NCBI GenBank assembly: GCA_030630585.1 | Contig: DAOVMU010000104.1 | Location: 1-5,848 of the forward strand | DNA length: 5,848 nt | Direction: 5' to 3' | Source of the DNA: Candidatus Bathyarchaeota archaeon | Lineage (GTDB): Archaea > Thermoproteota > Bathyarchaeia > Bathyarchaeales > Bathycorpusculaceae | In this document: one piece after another, positions 1-5,848 of the stretch | Position numbering within the stretch: position 1 is the first letter of the stretch | How the letters are laid out: each line of letters begins with the position of its first letter | Notes under the pieces: model-generated | Told to the model about the DNA's origin: nothing | Seen by the model: only the letters and a program-made list of their open reading frames with translations | Databases searched by the model: none | Position numbers and translations under genes: made by a program

Positions 1-1325
1 TCCACATCTTTGTATGCTTGTGGCGCCTCTTCTGCCAAGATTTTTGGATGGGTTGATTTTGCGGTTATTCCCTTCTGTGTTAATTCTTGTTTCACTTTTT
101 CTCCCCAATATTTTTTGATCGCTGCGTGTCTGCTCATCGCTCTACCTGCACCGTGTACAGAAGAACCAAAAGTCTCTCGCATAGCTTTTTCTGTACCATT
201 TAAGATGTAAGAAGCGGTACCCATCGTCCCCGCGATCAAAACCGGTAGTCCTGGAAACGCCCTGGTTGAACCCTTCCGATGAACGTATACTTTCCTTCTC
301 TCTCCGTTAATAGTGTGTTCCTCTAACTTAACGACATTGTGGCAGAGTGCGTATACCGTCTGCATGTCCATGTCTTCCCAACTTCTCCCAAAAACTTTTT
401 CAAACGTCTCACGGACCCACTGTGTCATGACCAGTCTGTTTGTGAAAGAATAATTCACAGCACATTTCATCGCTGCAAAATAGTCTTGCCCTTCTTTCGA
501 TTTGACTGGAGCACAAGCTAATTGTCTGTCAGGAAGCCAGATACCATATTTTCTAACAGCCCGTTCCTGGATCTTCATGTAATCTGTCGCTACTTGATGC
601 CCAAAACCACGAGAACCACAGTGAATCATGATCAAGACCTGATCTTTATCCACAACGCCCCATTTTCTTGCCGTTTCTTCATCAAAAATATCAGTCACTC
701 TTTGAATCTCCAAGAAATGATTTCCAGCGCCCAAGGTTCCGAGTTGAGGTGCACCCCTCCGCTTAGCCAGACTTGAAACTTTTGATGGATCAGCCCCTTT
801 TATGCAACCATTTTCTTCTGTGTGCTCTATATCATTCTTCGTCCCGTAGCCATTCTCAACCGCCCAGTTCAGTCCTCTACTCAAGACTTCATCCAGTTGA
901 TTTGGAGATAATCTCAATTTTCCTCTGGATCCAACACCGCAAGGAACAACACTGAATAAAGCCGGAATCAGTTCCTTTATCTTTTCTCTTGCCTCGTCAT
1001 AGGTTAGATTGGTTCTTATGGAGTTTATTCCACAGTTTATGTCGAACCCACAGAGTCCGGCAGAAATTATTCCATCTTCAGCATTAAATGCACTCACTGC
1101 TCCCATTGGCAGACCATATCCCCAGTGCATATCTGGTAGGCCAACGACGGGTTCGATGACACCTGGCAAGCAAGCAACGTTTGTTAATTGCTCTACCGCC
1201 GCATCATCTATTGTCTCAACCACTTTTTTTGATGCTATAATCTTTGCTTTCACTCTCATCTTTGGCCTTACATTTTTGTCTAGTTCCCACACATATTCCG
1301 AGACTTGCTTTAGTTTTTCTTTCAT
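1..1325 (-). CDS. rtcB: RNA-splicing ligase RtcB, 3' end cut by window edge
   Basis: RtcB is the GTP- and Mn2+-dependent RNA ligase that joins 2',3'-cyclic-phosphate and 5'-OH ends, in archaea mainly the tRNA exon halves after intron removal. I translated the minus strand from ATG at 1325 to the edge: 441 uninterrupted codons against about 480 in archaeal RtcB, so roughly 40 C-terminal residues lie outside. Family motifs appear in order: PDMHWGYG (65-72), GFDINCG (93-99, metal ligands D95 and C98), GAGNHFLE (199-206, N202 and H203), HCGSRG (235-240, metal His), CHN (328-330), VHRKGSTRAFP (348-358) and VHGAGR (390-395), whose H391 is the expected guanylylated histidine. Numbering agrees with Pyrococcus RtcB as I recall it up to H203, which supports the start. 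No intein is present. A good AAGGAG site lies 10 bases ahead. The gene follows archease by 16 bases, in a probable operon. HCGSRG instead of the commoner HTGSRG is a mild variation. Confidence 0.97.
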   Translation of the reverse strand, partial: MKEKLKQVSEYVWELDKNVRPKMRVKAKIIASKKVVETIDDAAVEQLTNVACLPGVIEPVVGLPDMHWGYGLPMGAVSAFNAEDGIISAGLCGFDINCGINSIRTNLTYDEAREKIKELIPALFSVVPCGVGSRGKLRLSPNQLDEVLSRGLNWAVENGYGTKNDIEHTEENGCIKGADPSKVSSLAKRRGAPQLGTLGAGNHFLEIQRVTDIFDEETARKWGVVDKDQVLIMIHCGSRGFGHQVATDYMKIQERAVRKYGIWLPDRQLACAPVKSKEGQDYFAAMKCAVNYSFTNRLVMTQWVRETFEKVFGRSWEDMDMQTVYALCHNVVKLEEHTINGERRKVYVHRKGSTRAFPGLPVLIAGTMGTASYILNGTEKAMRETFGSSVHGAGRAMSRHAAIKKYWGEKVKQELTQKGITAKSTHPKILAEEAPQAYKDV

Positions 1326-1335
1326 TTTTTAACAG

Positions 1336-1341
1336 CTCCTT
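1336..1341 (-). promoter_or_regulatory. Ribosome binding site of rtcB
   Basis: On the minus strand AAGGAG lies directly after the archease stop codon (1344-1342) and 10 bases before the rtcB ATG at 1325. It supports that start and translation of both genes from one message. Confidence 0.8.
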
Positions 1342-1761
1342 CTAAATATCTAAACTGACTCTAATGCTGTAACCTTCTTTTGCTTTCTTAAATTCATATT
1401 TATAATATGTAACGCCTTTTACGACGGTCTCTCCTTTTTCGGGAGTTACTGGTTCACCGTGACATCTTGCTTTTAAGTGCGCACCATGTTTCTCCATTGT
1501 TAATATTTCGAATCTTGAAAAGAACAAATCACCGGTGTCAACTATTCCAATTAACTTCTGTAGCCAATTTAACATCAGATCTTCTAGATCGTTACCTTTA
1601 ACTTCAACTAGCTTCACTTTTTTGTGCTCTATTTTATCTATTTGGCATATTACGCTAAATAAGGCCAACGCCGCATTAACAAACAATTCTTCTAGAGATT
1701 TTCCATACGCCTTAAACATTACGTCTGACTTCAAGTTTTCTATGAATTCAAACTTCTTCAC
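1342..1761 (-). CDS. Archease, activator of the RNA ligase RtcB
   Basis: Archease is a small cytoplasmic protein that speeds guanylylation and multiple turnover of RtcB and widens its nucleotide use. The assignment rests on size (139-142 residues; archeases are about 140), location directly ahead of rtcB, and the family pattern: an N-terminal S-D-V (D13 from the GTG start), then AYGKSLEELFVNAALALFSV, a central helix DLEDLMLNWLQKLI, a GEPVTPEKGETVVKGVTYY segment, and a C-terminal VSLDI whose Asp is a typical metal-site residue. The frame could start at TTG 1770, but that codon abuts the only AAGG; GTG at 1761 sits 9 bases after it and gives the common beginning MKKFEFIE, so I prefer GTG. Two histidines that I expect in the family, one in the early HxxD-type motif and one in the segment before the TYH-like motif, are replaced (by L, and by G or K). 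It is a divergent member, but the reading frame is intact. Confidence 0.92.
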   Translation of the reverse strand: MKKFEFIENLKSDVMFKAYGKSLEELFVNAALALFSVICQIDKIEHKKVKLVEVKGNDLEDLMLNWLQKLIGIVDTGDLFFSRFEILTMEKHGAHLKARCHGEPVTPEKGETVVKGVTYYKYEFKKAKEGYSIRVSLDI

Positions 1762-1794
1762 TTCGACCAACCTTGGAAGTAACTGGCTGTATTG

Positions 1795-1804
1795 GTAAAT
1801 AAAG
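1795..1804 (-). promoter_or_regulatory. Candidate TATA box for the archease-rtcB operon
   Basis: The minus strand reads CTTTATTTAC here. An archaeal TATA element at this place would start transcription about 25 bases downstream, near 1774. That is just at the AAGG (1774-1771) ahead of the GTG at 1761, giving a leader of about 13 bases. The BRE side is not clearly purine-rich, so this is a motif and spacing argument only. Confidence 0.4.
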
Positions 1805-2014
1805 ATGTTATTATCAGAGCAAGTGGGACGCGCATGCTGGGTTCAGAAATGGTGTAAAATGGTTTTTAATCCGTTTTTGCATTTTCAGGCTTGTTTTGGC
1901 CTTCATGTGTTCCTTGGCTGTGTGATAGAGCTTAGTGTGGAGATGGCTAACTTAGCGCGCGCTTAGGGTTTATCGGAAGACACCAGCAGAGAAATCTGGT
2001 ACAACAAATCTAGG

Positions 2015-2044
2015 ATCGAATCGATGGTTAACACTGGTTAAGAA
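2015..2044. repeat. Short palindrome followed by a tandem 10-base repeat
   Basis: ATCGA-A-TCGAT (2015-2025) is a perfect 11-base odd-centred palindrome. Its last base begins two tandem units, TGGTTAACAC (2025-2034) and TGGTTAAGAA (2035-2044), that share TGGTTAA at 10-base spacing, about one helical turn. This could be a protein-binding site, but it lies over 200 bases from the archease start and just past the end of the upstream gene, so a role is not evident. Confidence 0.4.
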
Positions 2045-2085
2045 GTCGATACAACGTAATCCAAGAAAGAAAGCGTGTGTCGGAA

Positions 2086-2445
2086 TCAAGCACTTTTTCT
2101 TTCTAGTTTCAACTTGAATTCATCAAAGACTGTTGGCGTTCCTAGCTTCTCGTATTCCTCTCTAGAAAGCAAGAGTGAAAACCTTCCAAAGCCAGGAGCA
2201 TTGATTTGCCTCATAGTTGACAGAGTCGGCACGATTCCCTGTCTTTTAAACTCAGTGGCGAGACTTTTTGCCAATTCTTTCCCCACCTTCTCAGTTTCGG
2301 TTTTCGGAATGCCTTCAATCACGTTCTCGAGCTTTGGCACCTTAGGTGGCGTAAGATTAGATTCAACAATGAGAAGGGTTAAATGTACCTTATCATTTGA
2401 ACGTCGTATTGATTCAATCTTGACAATTTTCTCAATTACACTCAT
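2086..2445 (-). CDS. Small soluble protein of unknown function (119 residues)
   Basis: I do not firmly recognise this protein. It is 119 residues, without cysteine, membrane segments or signal peptide, and strongly charged. The pattern suggests an alpha/beta fold: strands near 3-10 (VIEKIVKI) and 20-28 (VHLTLLIVE), a proline-rich turn (32-38, TPPKVPK), a helix about 50-69, a Gly/Pro loop (APGFGR, 83-88), a strand FSLLL (89-93) and an acidic C-terminal block SREEYEKLGTPTVFDEFKL. The last block, a helix turn then a beta hairpin, looks like a conserved family signature. Arcadin-1 of archaeal actin (crenactin) clusters is one family of similar size that I would test first, but this is a weak impression and no crenactin gene is in view. 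ATG 2445 is the first possible start because TGA lies two codons upstream; GGAG sits 11 bases ahead. It is transcribed away from the transporter genes. Confidence 0.8.
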   Translation of the reverse strand: MSVIEKIVKIESIRRSNDKVHLTLLIVESNLTPPKVPKLENVIEGIPKTETEKVGKELAKSLATEFKRQGIVPTLSTMRQINAPGFGRFSLLLSREEYEKLGTPTVFDEFKLKLERKSA

Positions 2446-2456
2446 GGGTCAGCATT

Positions 2457-2490
2457 CTCCGCATATCCTATAGAAGTACAGACTTATTTT
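2457..2490 (-). promoter_or_regulatory. Candidate promoter and ribosome site of the 119-residue gene
   Basis: On the minus strand an A/T-rich element AAAATAAG (2490-2483) stands about 40 bases before ATG 2445. With archaeal spacing, transcription would start near 2460, right at GGAG (2460-2457), which is 11 bases from the ATG. The message would have a very short leader with a Shine-Dalgarno site. Confidence 0.4.
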
Positions 2491-2513
2491 GCTTATCACC
2501 CTATTGGCCAAAA

Positions 2514-2570
2514 AAGTCCCTTTAGTTAACACTCACTGCTTTTTCTGTCTCAAGTCCCTAAGAGTTAACA
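2514..2570. repeat. Two-copy direct repeat in the divergent control region
   Basis: AAGTCCCTTTAGTTAACA (2514-2531) recurs as AAGTCCCTAAGAGTTAACA (2552-2570). Both copies keep AAGTCCCT and AGTTAACA exactly; only the two- or three-base linker differs. The copies start 38 bases apart, close to 3.6 helical turns. AGTTAACA contains the palindrome GTTAAC. The pair lies between the two divergent promoters, the usual place for activator or repressor sites. Confidence 0.7.
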
Positions 2571-2584
2571 GAACCAGCAGGTGA

Positions 2585-2652
2585 CATCCGTTCAGGCGCG
2601 CGCGCGAGTACGCGGCGGAGACATACTGTCCGTTGGATTAGACCATCCGTTC
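2585..2652. repeat. Three TCCGTT boxes around a CG-alternating tract
   Basis: TCCGTT occurs at 2587-2592, 2629-2634 and 2646-2651. The first and third share the longer CATCCGTTC (2585-2593 and 2644-2652). Between the first two lies GCGCGCGCGCG (2596-2606) followed by CGCGGCGG, a CpG-dense patch unusual for this roughly 43 percent GC surrounding. The third box ends about 12 bases before the candidate TATA box of the permease, where an upstream regulator could bind. Confidence 0.5.
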
Positions 2653-2664
2653 TAAACTATAGAC

Positions 2665-2672
2665 TTAAAAAC
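2665..2672 (+). promoter_or_regulatory. Candidate TATA box for the ABC transporter operon
   Basis: TTAAAAAC lies 30-37 bases before ATG 2702. Archaeal initiation about 25 bases downstream falls near 2694, so the message would be leaderless or nearly so. This agrees with the lack of any Shine-Dalgarno sequence before the ATG. Confidence 0.5.
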
Positions 2673-2682
2673 CTTACCACAA

Positions 2683-2697
2683 CACCAAATTATGGTG
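2683..2697. promoter_or_regulatory. Inverted repeat at the predicted transcription start
   Basis: CACCA-AATTA-TGGTG is a 15-base imperfect palindrome, five paired bases on each side, that covers the predicted start of transcription and ends four bases before the permease ATG. Archaeal repressors of the Lrp or MarR type often bind at this place to block RNA polymerase. This is inference from position and symmetry; a chance palindrome of this size is possible. Confidence 0.4.
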
Positions 2698-2701
2698 CAC
2701 A

Positions 2702-5473
2702 ATGCCTCTCGCTTACGCCTTTAAACATGTGTTCCGCTCATGGAAACTTTTCCTAGCTCTACTAATAGGCATAACTCTGGCATCCACGTTTTTCGCTGGA
2801 ATAGACATCAAAGCAAACACAACAGCCAAGCAAGCACTTGACCAGCAACTCAGCACCATCCCCGTGGACATGAAAGCCAACCTACTCACACTAAACACAA
2901 CAAAAATGCAAGTAACACGGGACAAAATCTTGAATATCGAAGGAGTTGAGGATGCTGAGATAATCTCCAGCGCTTGGACACAAATGGAAGTGCCCAACCA
3001 AGACTGGTCGCGTCCAGTGAGAATCGTTGGAATCACAAATAACTCACACGTCTACGATGGATGGCTCAATAGACCGGATGAGATAGGAGAAAACGAAACC
3101 TACATCGTGGATGGCTCACCCCTTGCTGACATTTTCGCCGATGGGGACGTTATTCAAGTAGATTTTTCAATACCCATCCCTGATAGGAGCCCCATTTCCT
3201 TAAACCTTACAGTGAAGGGGTTGGCCCAGCTTGATGATAAGGCATATTCAATAGCCTGTGGCTACACATGGAGGAGGACTACAATAGGAAGAATGGAATT
3301 CTCAATCCCAGAAGAAGGCCTTCTGATTGTGAGTTGGGAAAAAACCGTGCAGAAAATTTTGGATGAAGCCCAAAAGCTACCATCTCAAGTTGGATTCATA
3401 GATACTAGTATTCTTATTTACCTTGACAGAGATGCTTTGATAACTCCATGGGACATAGACTCCTCAATAAACAACATCAGAATTTTAAAGAATCAAATCG
3501 AAAATGAAGGTGCACCTTTGGGGCTGGGCTCTGTTCAAAACAATCTGGAATGGGCATTGACTGCTTTCCAATATATGTCAATGGGGATTAGATTCACATT
3601 TACCGTTGTTTCTCTTCCAATATTCTTCATGGCTTGGTACATGGGAACAACAGTTTCTAATGTCTCCTTCAACCTTAGAAGACGTGAAATAGGACTGCTA
3701 TTAACAAAAGGTTTCTCACGGGGTCAAATCTTAAGAATGTTCTTAACAGAGACCGTGCTAATAGGATTTATTGGCGGTATGCTTGGGGTCTTTTTGGGTT
3801 TTCTGCTGAACCCATTGTTCACCCAATTTAGCCCAGATGCCCTTTTTAACCCGCAGACGATTAGCCCGTACACATTGATTTTCACCGTGGCATTTGGGAT
3901 CATCATGGCGTTGTTTTCAACGTTCAGCTCAGCCAAAAAGGCATCTCTACTCCCCACGGTGGATGCCCTCAGAGAATACTTGCCTCTAGAAGAGATGAAA
4001 CCCTACAAGAAAAGGTGGCCTTGGGTTGCCTTCATCCTTGGAACCTACAAGATAATAGTCTTCATCTTGGGCATAAACATGACCATGCAATTAACCAGAG
4101 TCATGTGGAGTGGAAACTTCATTCTCATATTATTGGTTGGAATTTTTATGTTTATAGATATGGTTCTAAATTATATTGGACCATTACTCTTTTTCTGGGG
4201 TTTCACGAAGCTTTTCATTCAAGGCTCGTTAAAGTTTCAAGAACTTACAGCAAAAGCAGCAAAATTTCTAGGTGATTTAGGTGTTTTGGCCACCAAAAAT
4301 GTTAGAAGAAACCCAGCACGTTCCGCTGCAATCGCCTTCTTGATTGCCTTAATTATTGGTTATAGCGTGCAGGTCACTGGACAACTGGCCAGCGAGCAAG
4401 ACTATGCTGTTAGGCAAGTCTACTATCAAGTAGGTGCAGATATAGCCGTTTACGTTAATTATGCAAGTGAGGCCCAAAACATTCTAAATGATATAGTAGC
4501 GAATTCTTCTGGAAACATTCAGAACGCAACAATAGAATATTCACTTTCAGCCTCAATGCCTCTTGGCGGTATAAAGGTGAAGGCTATTGAGCCGCATTCA
4601 TGGCTTAAGACAGCGTACTACGAAAACGAATGGTTCAGTGGAAACGATGTCGCGGCAGCATTCAACACCTTAGCAACAGATAAAGACAGCATTATTTTAG
4701 AGCGTAGCGTTGCAAATTCTCTCAAACTGGAAGTCTACGGAGATGTCACTCTAACCCTAGGTCACATTACGAAAACGCTTAAAGTTGTTGGATTTTTCGG
4801 TCCAGAACAATCAGAGCAGCAGCAACTAGTAATAGTTCAGCAAACCTTCATGCAGTACTGGTCATTTATTTCCGAGGAACTCTATGAAGAAATCAGCAGC
4901 AATGCGAGTACTTCCGCAAAAATACTATTGAAACTGCAAAGCGGAGTGGACGGAAAAGATGTTGCAGAAAACATTCGCAATCTTGACTTAAACGTAAGCT
5001 ACGTGGATTCCTTCGCCGAAGAGTGGGAGGAAGCACAAACAAACGTCATGGTGATAGGCATGCTGGATGTTCAGCGATTAGGCATTATTTTTGCGGTTTT
5101 AGCGGCTTCTGTTGGAACAGCGTTAGTAAGCACTGTTAGCATGAAGGAGAGAAGCCGTGAAGCCACGATAATGAGCGTTAAGGGCTTGTCTTACAAGCAG
5201 TTAGTCATAATGTTCCTAACGGAAAATCTGGCTGTTGTAGTGTTTTCAGTTACTTTGGGCTTTGTTGTCGGATTGATAGTTGTTTACGGATACATATCCG
5301 CAGCCAACGCTTCTATATCATTCCTTGTCCAGCGCCGCCTTGTCTTCCCATTAGACGCAACACTCATGCTTTTTTCTTGTATAGCTCTAATTTTCATTTC
5401 AACAATTCTCCCCATACTAATCATGTCAAGAAAATATGTAACAGAACTTGAAAGGATGGTTCGATTAAGATGA
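2702..5473 (+). CDS. FtsX/MacB-type ABC transporter permease, ten-helix duplicated form
   Basis: This 923-residue membrane protein should form the transmembrane part of a MacB/LolCDE/FtsEX-like ABC system. Hydrophobic segments lie near 13-33, 296-318, 344-370, 389-408, 440-460, 472-500, 541-560, 792-812, 836-862 and 884-907. Two outer domains, about 34-295 and 561-790, follow helices 1 and 7. The halves are duplicated: RRREIGLLLTKGFS (326-339) then FLTET, and KERSREATIMSVKGLS (815-830) then FLTEN, are the coupling-region motif of FtsX domains; VRRNPARSA (534-542) is the typical lead into the second half. The outer domains carry many N-x-S/T sequons (N39, N65, N113, N131, N168, N601, N608, N734, N764), fitting a glycosylated archaeal surface. 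No Shine-Dalgarno site precedes ATG 2702, as expected for a leaderless message. It overlaps the ATPase gene by ATGA. The first 150 codons look richer in C-ending codons than the rest, an impression only. Substrate unknown: lipid, lipoprotein, peptide, or mechanical signalling. Confidence 0.95.
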   Translation: MPLAYAFKHVFRSWKLFLALLIGITLASTFFAGIDIKANTTAKQALDQQLSTIPVDMKANLLTLNTTKMQVTRDKILNIEGVEDAEIISSAWTQMEVPNQDWSRPVRIVGITNNSHVYDGWLNRPDEIGENETYIVDGSPLADIFADGDVIQVDFSIPIPDRSPISLNLTVKGLAQLDDKAYSIACGYTWRRTTIGRMEFSIPEEGLLIVSWEKTVQKILDEAQKLPSQVGFIDTSILIYLDRDALITPWDIDSSINNIRILKNQIENEGAPLGLGSVQNNLEWALTAFQYMSMGIRFTFTVVSLPIFFMAWYMGTTVSNVSFNLRRREIGLLLTKGFSRGQILRMFLTETVLIGFIGGMLGVFLGFLLNPLFTQFSPDALFNPQTISPYTLIFTVAFGIIMALFSTFSSAKKASLLPTVDALREYLPLEEMKPYKKRWPWVAFILGTYKIIVFILGINMTMQLTRVMWSGNFILILLVGIFMFIDMVLNYIGPLLFFWGFTKLFIQGSLKFQELTAKAAKFLGDLGVLATKNVRRNPARSAAIAFLIALIIGYSVQVTGQLASEQDYAVRQVYYQVGADIAVYVNYASEAQNILNDIVANSSGNIQNATIEYSLSASMPLGGIKVKAIEPHSWLKTAYYENEWFSGNDVAAAFNTLATDKDSIILERSVANSLKLEVYGDVTLTLGHITKTLKVVGFFGPEQSEQQQLVIVQQTFMQYWSFISEELYEEISSNASTSAKILLKLQSGVDGKDVAENIRNLDLNVSYVDSFAEEWEEAQTNVMVIGMLDVQRLGIIFAVLAASVGTALVSTVSMKERSREATIMSVKGLSYKQLVIMFLTENLAVVVFSVTLGFVVGLIVVYGYISAANASISFLVQRRLVFPLDATLMLFSCIALIFISTILPILIMSRKYVTELERMVRLR

Positions 5474-5848
5474 AGGGCTTAGATGTAAAGGTTAAGGACT
5501 TGATTAAAGTCTACCGCATTGGCAAAGTTGAGGTGCAAGCCTTAAGAGGATTAAACATGGATGTCAAAGCTGGCGAATTAATATCCATTATAGGTCCAAG
5601 TGGAAGCGGAAAAACAACACTACTCAACATCGTTGGCGGATTAGACCAAGCAACTGGAGGCTTTGTCCAAGTTGGAAACACACAAGTAACAGCGTTATCA
5701 ACAACACAGCTCGTTGAGCATCGCAGAAAAACAGTTGGCCATATATTCCAAACACTAAACTTAATTCCAACATTGACAGCTACAGAAAATGTTGAACTTT
5801 CTATGATTGCTTTAGGTGTTTCGAGAAGAAAAAGAGTTCAACGTGTAA
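5470..5848 (+). CDS. ABC transporter ATP-binding protein (MacB/LolD/FtsE type), cut by window edge
   Basis: This is the cytoplasmic ATPase that powers or gates the upstream permease. Only 126 residues are in the window, of about 225-240 usual. Visible parts are an aromatic Y15 near the adenine, the AL-RGLN (24-29) lead-in typical of this subfamily, Walker A GPSGSGKT (42-49), then LLNIVGGLDQATGG, and the Q-loop FQTLNLIPTLTATENV with Q94. The pattern LLNI-GGLD...G-V and the FQ-LNLIPTLTA-ENV wording are typical for the MacB/LolD/FtsE group that pairs with FtsX-like permeases. The ABC signature, Walker B and H-loop lie beyond the edge. ATG 5470 overlaps the permease stop (ATGA), which implies translational coupling; an AAAGG at 5451-5455 is rather far (14 bases). 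The frame is still open at the last base. Confidence 0.97.
   Translation, partial: MKGLDVKVKDLIKVYRIGKVEVQALRGLNMDVKAGELISIIGPSGSGKTTLLNIVGGLDQATGGFVQVGNTQVTALSTTQLVEHRRKTVGHIFQTLNLIPTLTATENVELSMIALGVSRRKRVQRV

Larger units (their letters stand above)
1771..2085. other. Intergenic stretch without a confident gene
   Basis: This 315-base gap separates the end of the 119-residue gene from archease. I see no tRNA, rRNA or convincing gene. A plus-strand frame is open from ATG 1805 to TAG 1964-1966 (53 residues, rich in Cys, Trp and Phe, no ribosome site). The same frame then continues as GLSEDTSREIWYNKSRIE before stops at 2039 and 2057; it may be chance or an old gene remnant. The stretch also holds a CTTAG-CGCGCG-CTTAG element (1951-1966), a short hairpin ACCAG/CTGGT (1982-2000), and the palindrome plus tandem repeat listed separately. 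The archease promoter lies at its left end. Confidence 0.5.

Noticed and set aside
10..1332. Several plus-strand open frames opposite rtcB
   Set aside because: They are reverse-strand shadows; the minus strand reads as a continuous RtcB with all family motifs in order.
1951..1966. CTTAG-CGCGCG-CTTAG as an insertion target duplication or att site
   Set aside because: The five-base repeats enclose only six bases and no mobile gene or inverted ends are nearby.
2003..2026. T-loop-like GGATCGAATCGA suggesting a tRNA
   Set aside because: No matching acceptor, D or anticodon stems can be folded around it.
2061..2075. Pyrimidine-rich stretch (minus strand GCTTTCTTTCTTGG) after the 119-residue gene as a terminator
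   Set aside because: T runs are only three long and there is no hairpin; archaeal terminators usually have longer T runs, so support is too weak.
2075..2473. Plus-strand open frame of 132 codons antisense to the 119-residue gene
   Set aside because: Although longer, it starts at an unsupported codon context, is Ser/Phe-rich as expected for the reverse of a charged coding strand, and has no ribosome site; the minus strand has ATG, GGAG and a promoter-like element.
2446..2701. CRISPR array suspicion from the repeated motifs
   Set aside because: Only two or three short copies with unequal spacing; no regular repeat-spacer pattern and no cas genes.
4015..4275. Plus-strand 86-codon open frame inside the permease
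   Set aside because: It lies wholly inside the permease in another frame, with His/Trp-rich shadow composition.

Overview
The window looks like archaeal chromosome. It holds an archease-rtcB pair (tRNA-splicing ligase and its activator), TATA-box-like elements about 25-40 bases ahead of the starts, starts with short or no leaders, and an archaeal-style MacB/FtsX-type transporter rich in N-glycosylation sequons on its predicted outer domains. A mesophilic or moderately thermophilic member of the TACK group (for example Bathyarchaeia) would fit, but no marker here fixes the lineage.

Left part, minus strand (1-1761): a probable two-gene operon. Archease (GTG start at 1761 preferred) is followed after 16 bases by rtcB, which runs off the left edge with about 40 C-terminal residues missing. 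RtcB joins exon ends carrying 2',3'-cyclic phosphate and 5'-OH, and archease speeds its guanylylation and turnover, so the pair is a functional unit. The archease lacks two histidines that I expect in the family.

Middle (1771-2701): a 315-base stretch without a confident gene, holding a short palindrome, a tandem 10-base repeat and a plus-strand frame that reads like protein but is broken by stops. Next comes a minus-strand gene for a 119-residue soluble protein of unknown function (2086-2445), then a 256-base divergent intergenic region. That region carries promoters for both sides, a two-copy direct repeat (AAGTCCCT...AGTTAACA), three TCCGTT boxes, a CG-alternating tract and an inverted repeat at the predicted transcription start of the transporter genes.

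Right part, plus strand (2702-5848): a 923-residue permease of the FtsX/MacB superfamily with an internal duplication (about ten membrane segments, two large outer domains). It overlaps by four bases (ATGA) the start of its ABC ATPase, which is cut by the right edge. Together they should form a mechanotransmission-type or exporter-type ABC system at the cell surface; the substrate cannot be read from the sequence.

I found no RNA gene, mobile element or CRISPR array. No clearly new system is evident. The best leads are the unknown 119-residue protein, the repeat-rich divergent control region and the heavily sequoned ten-helix permease.
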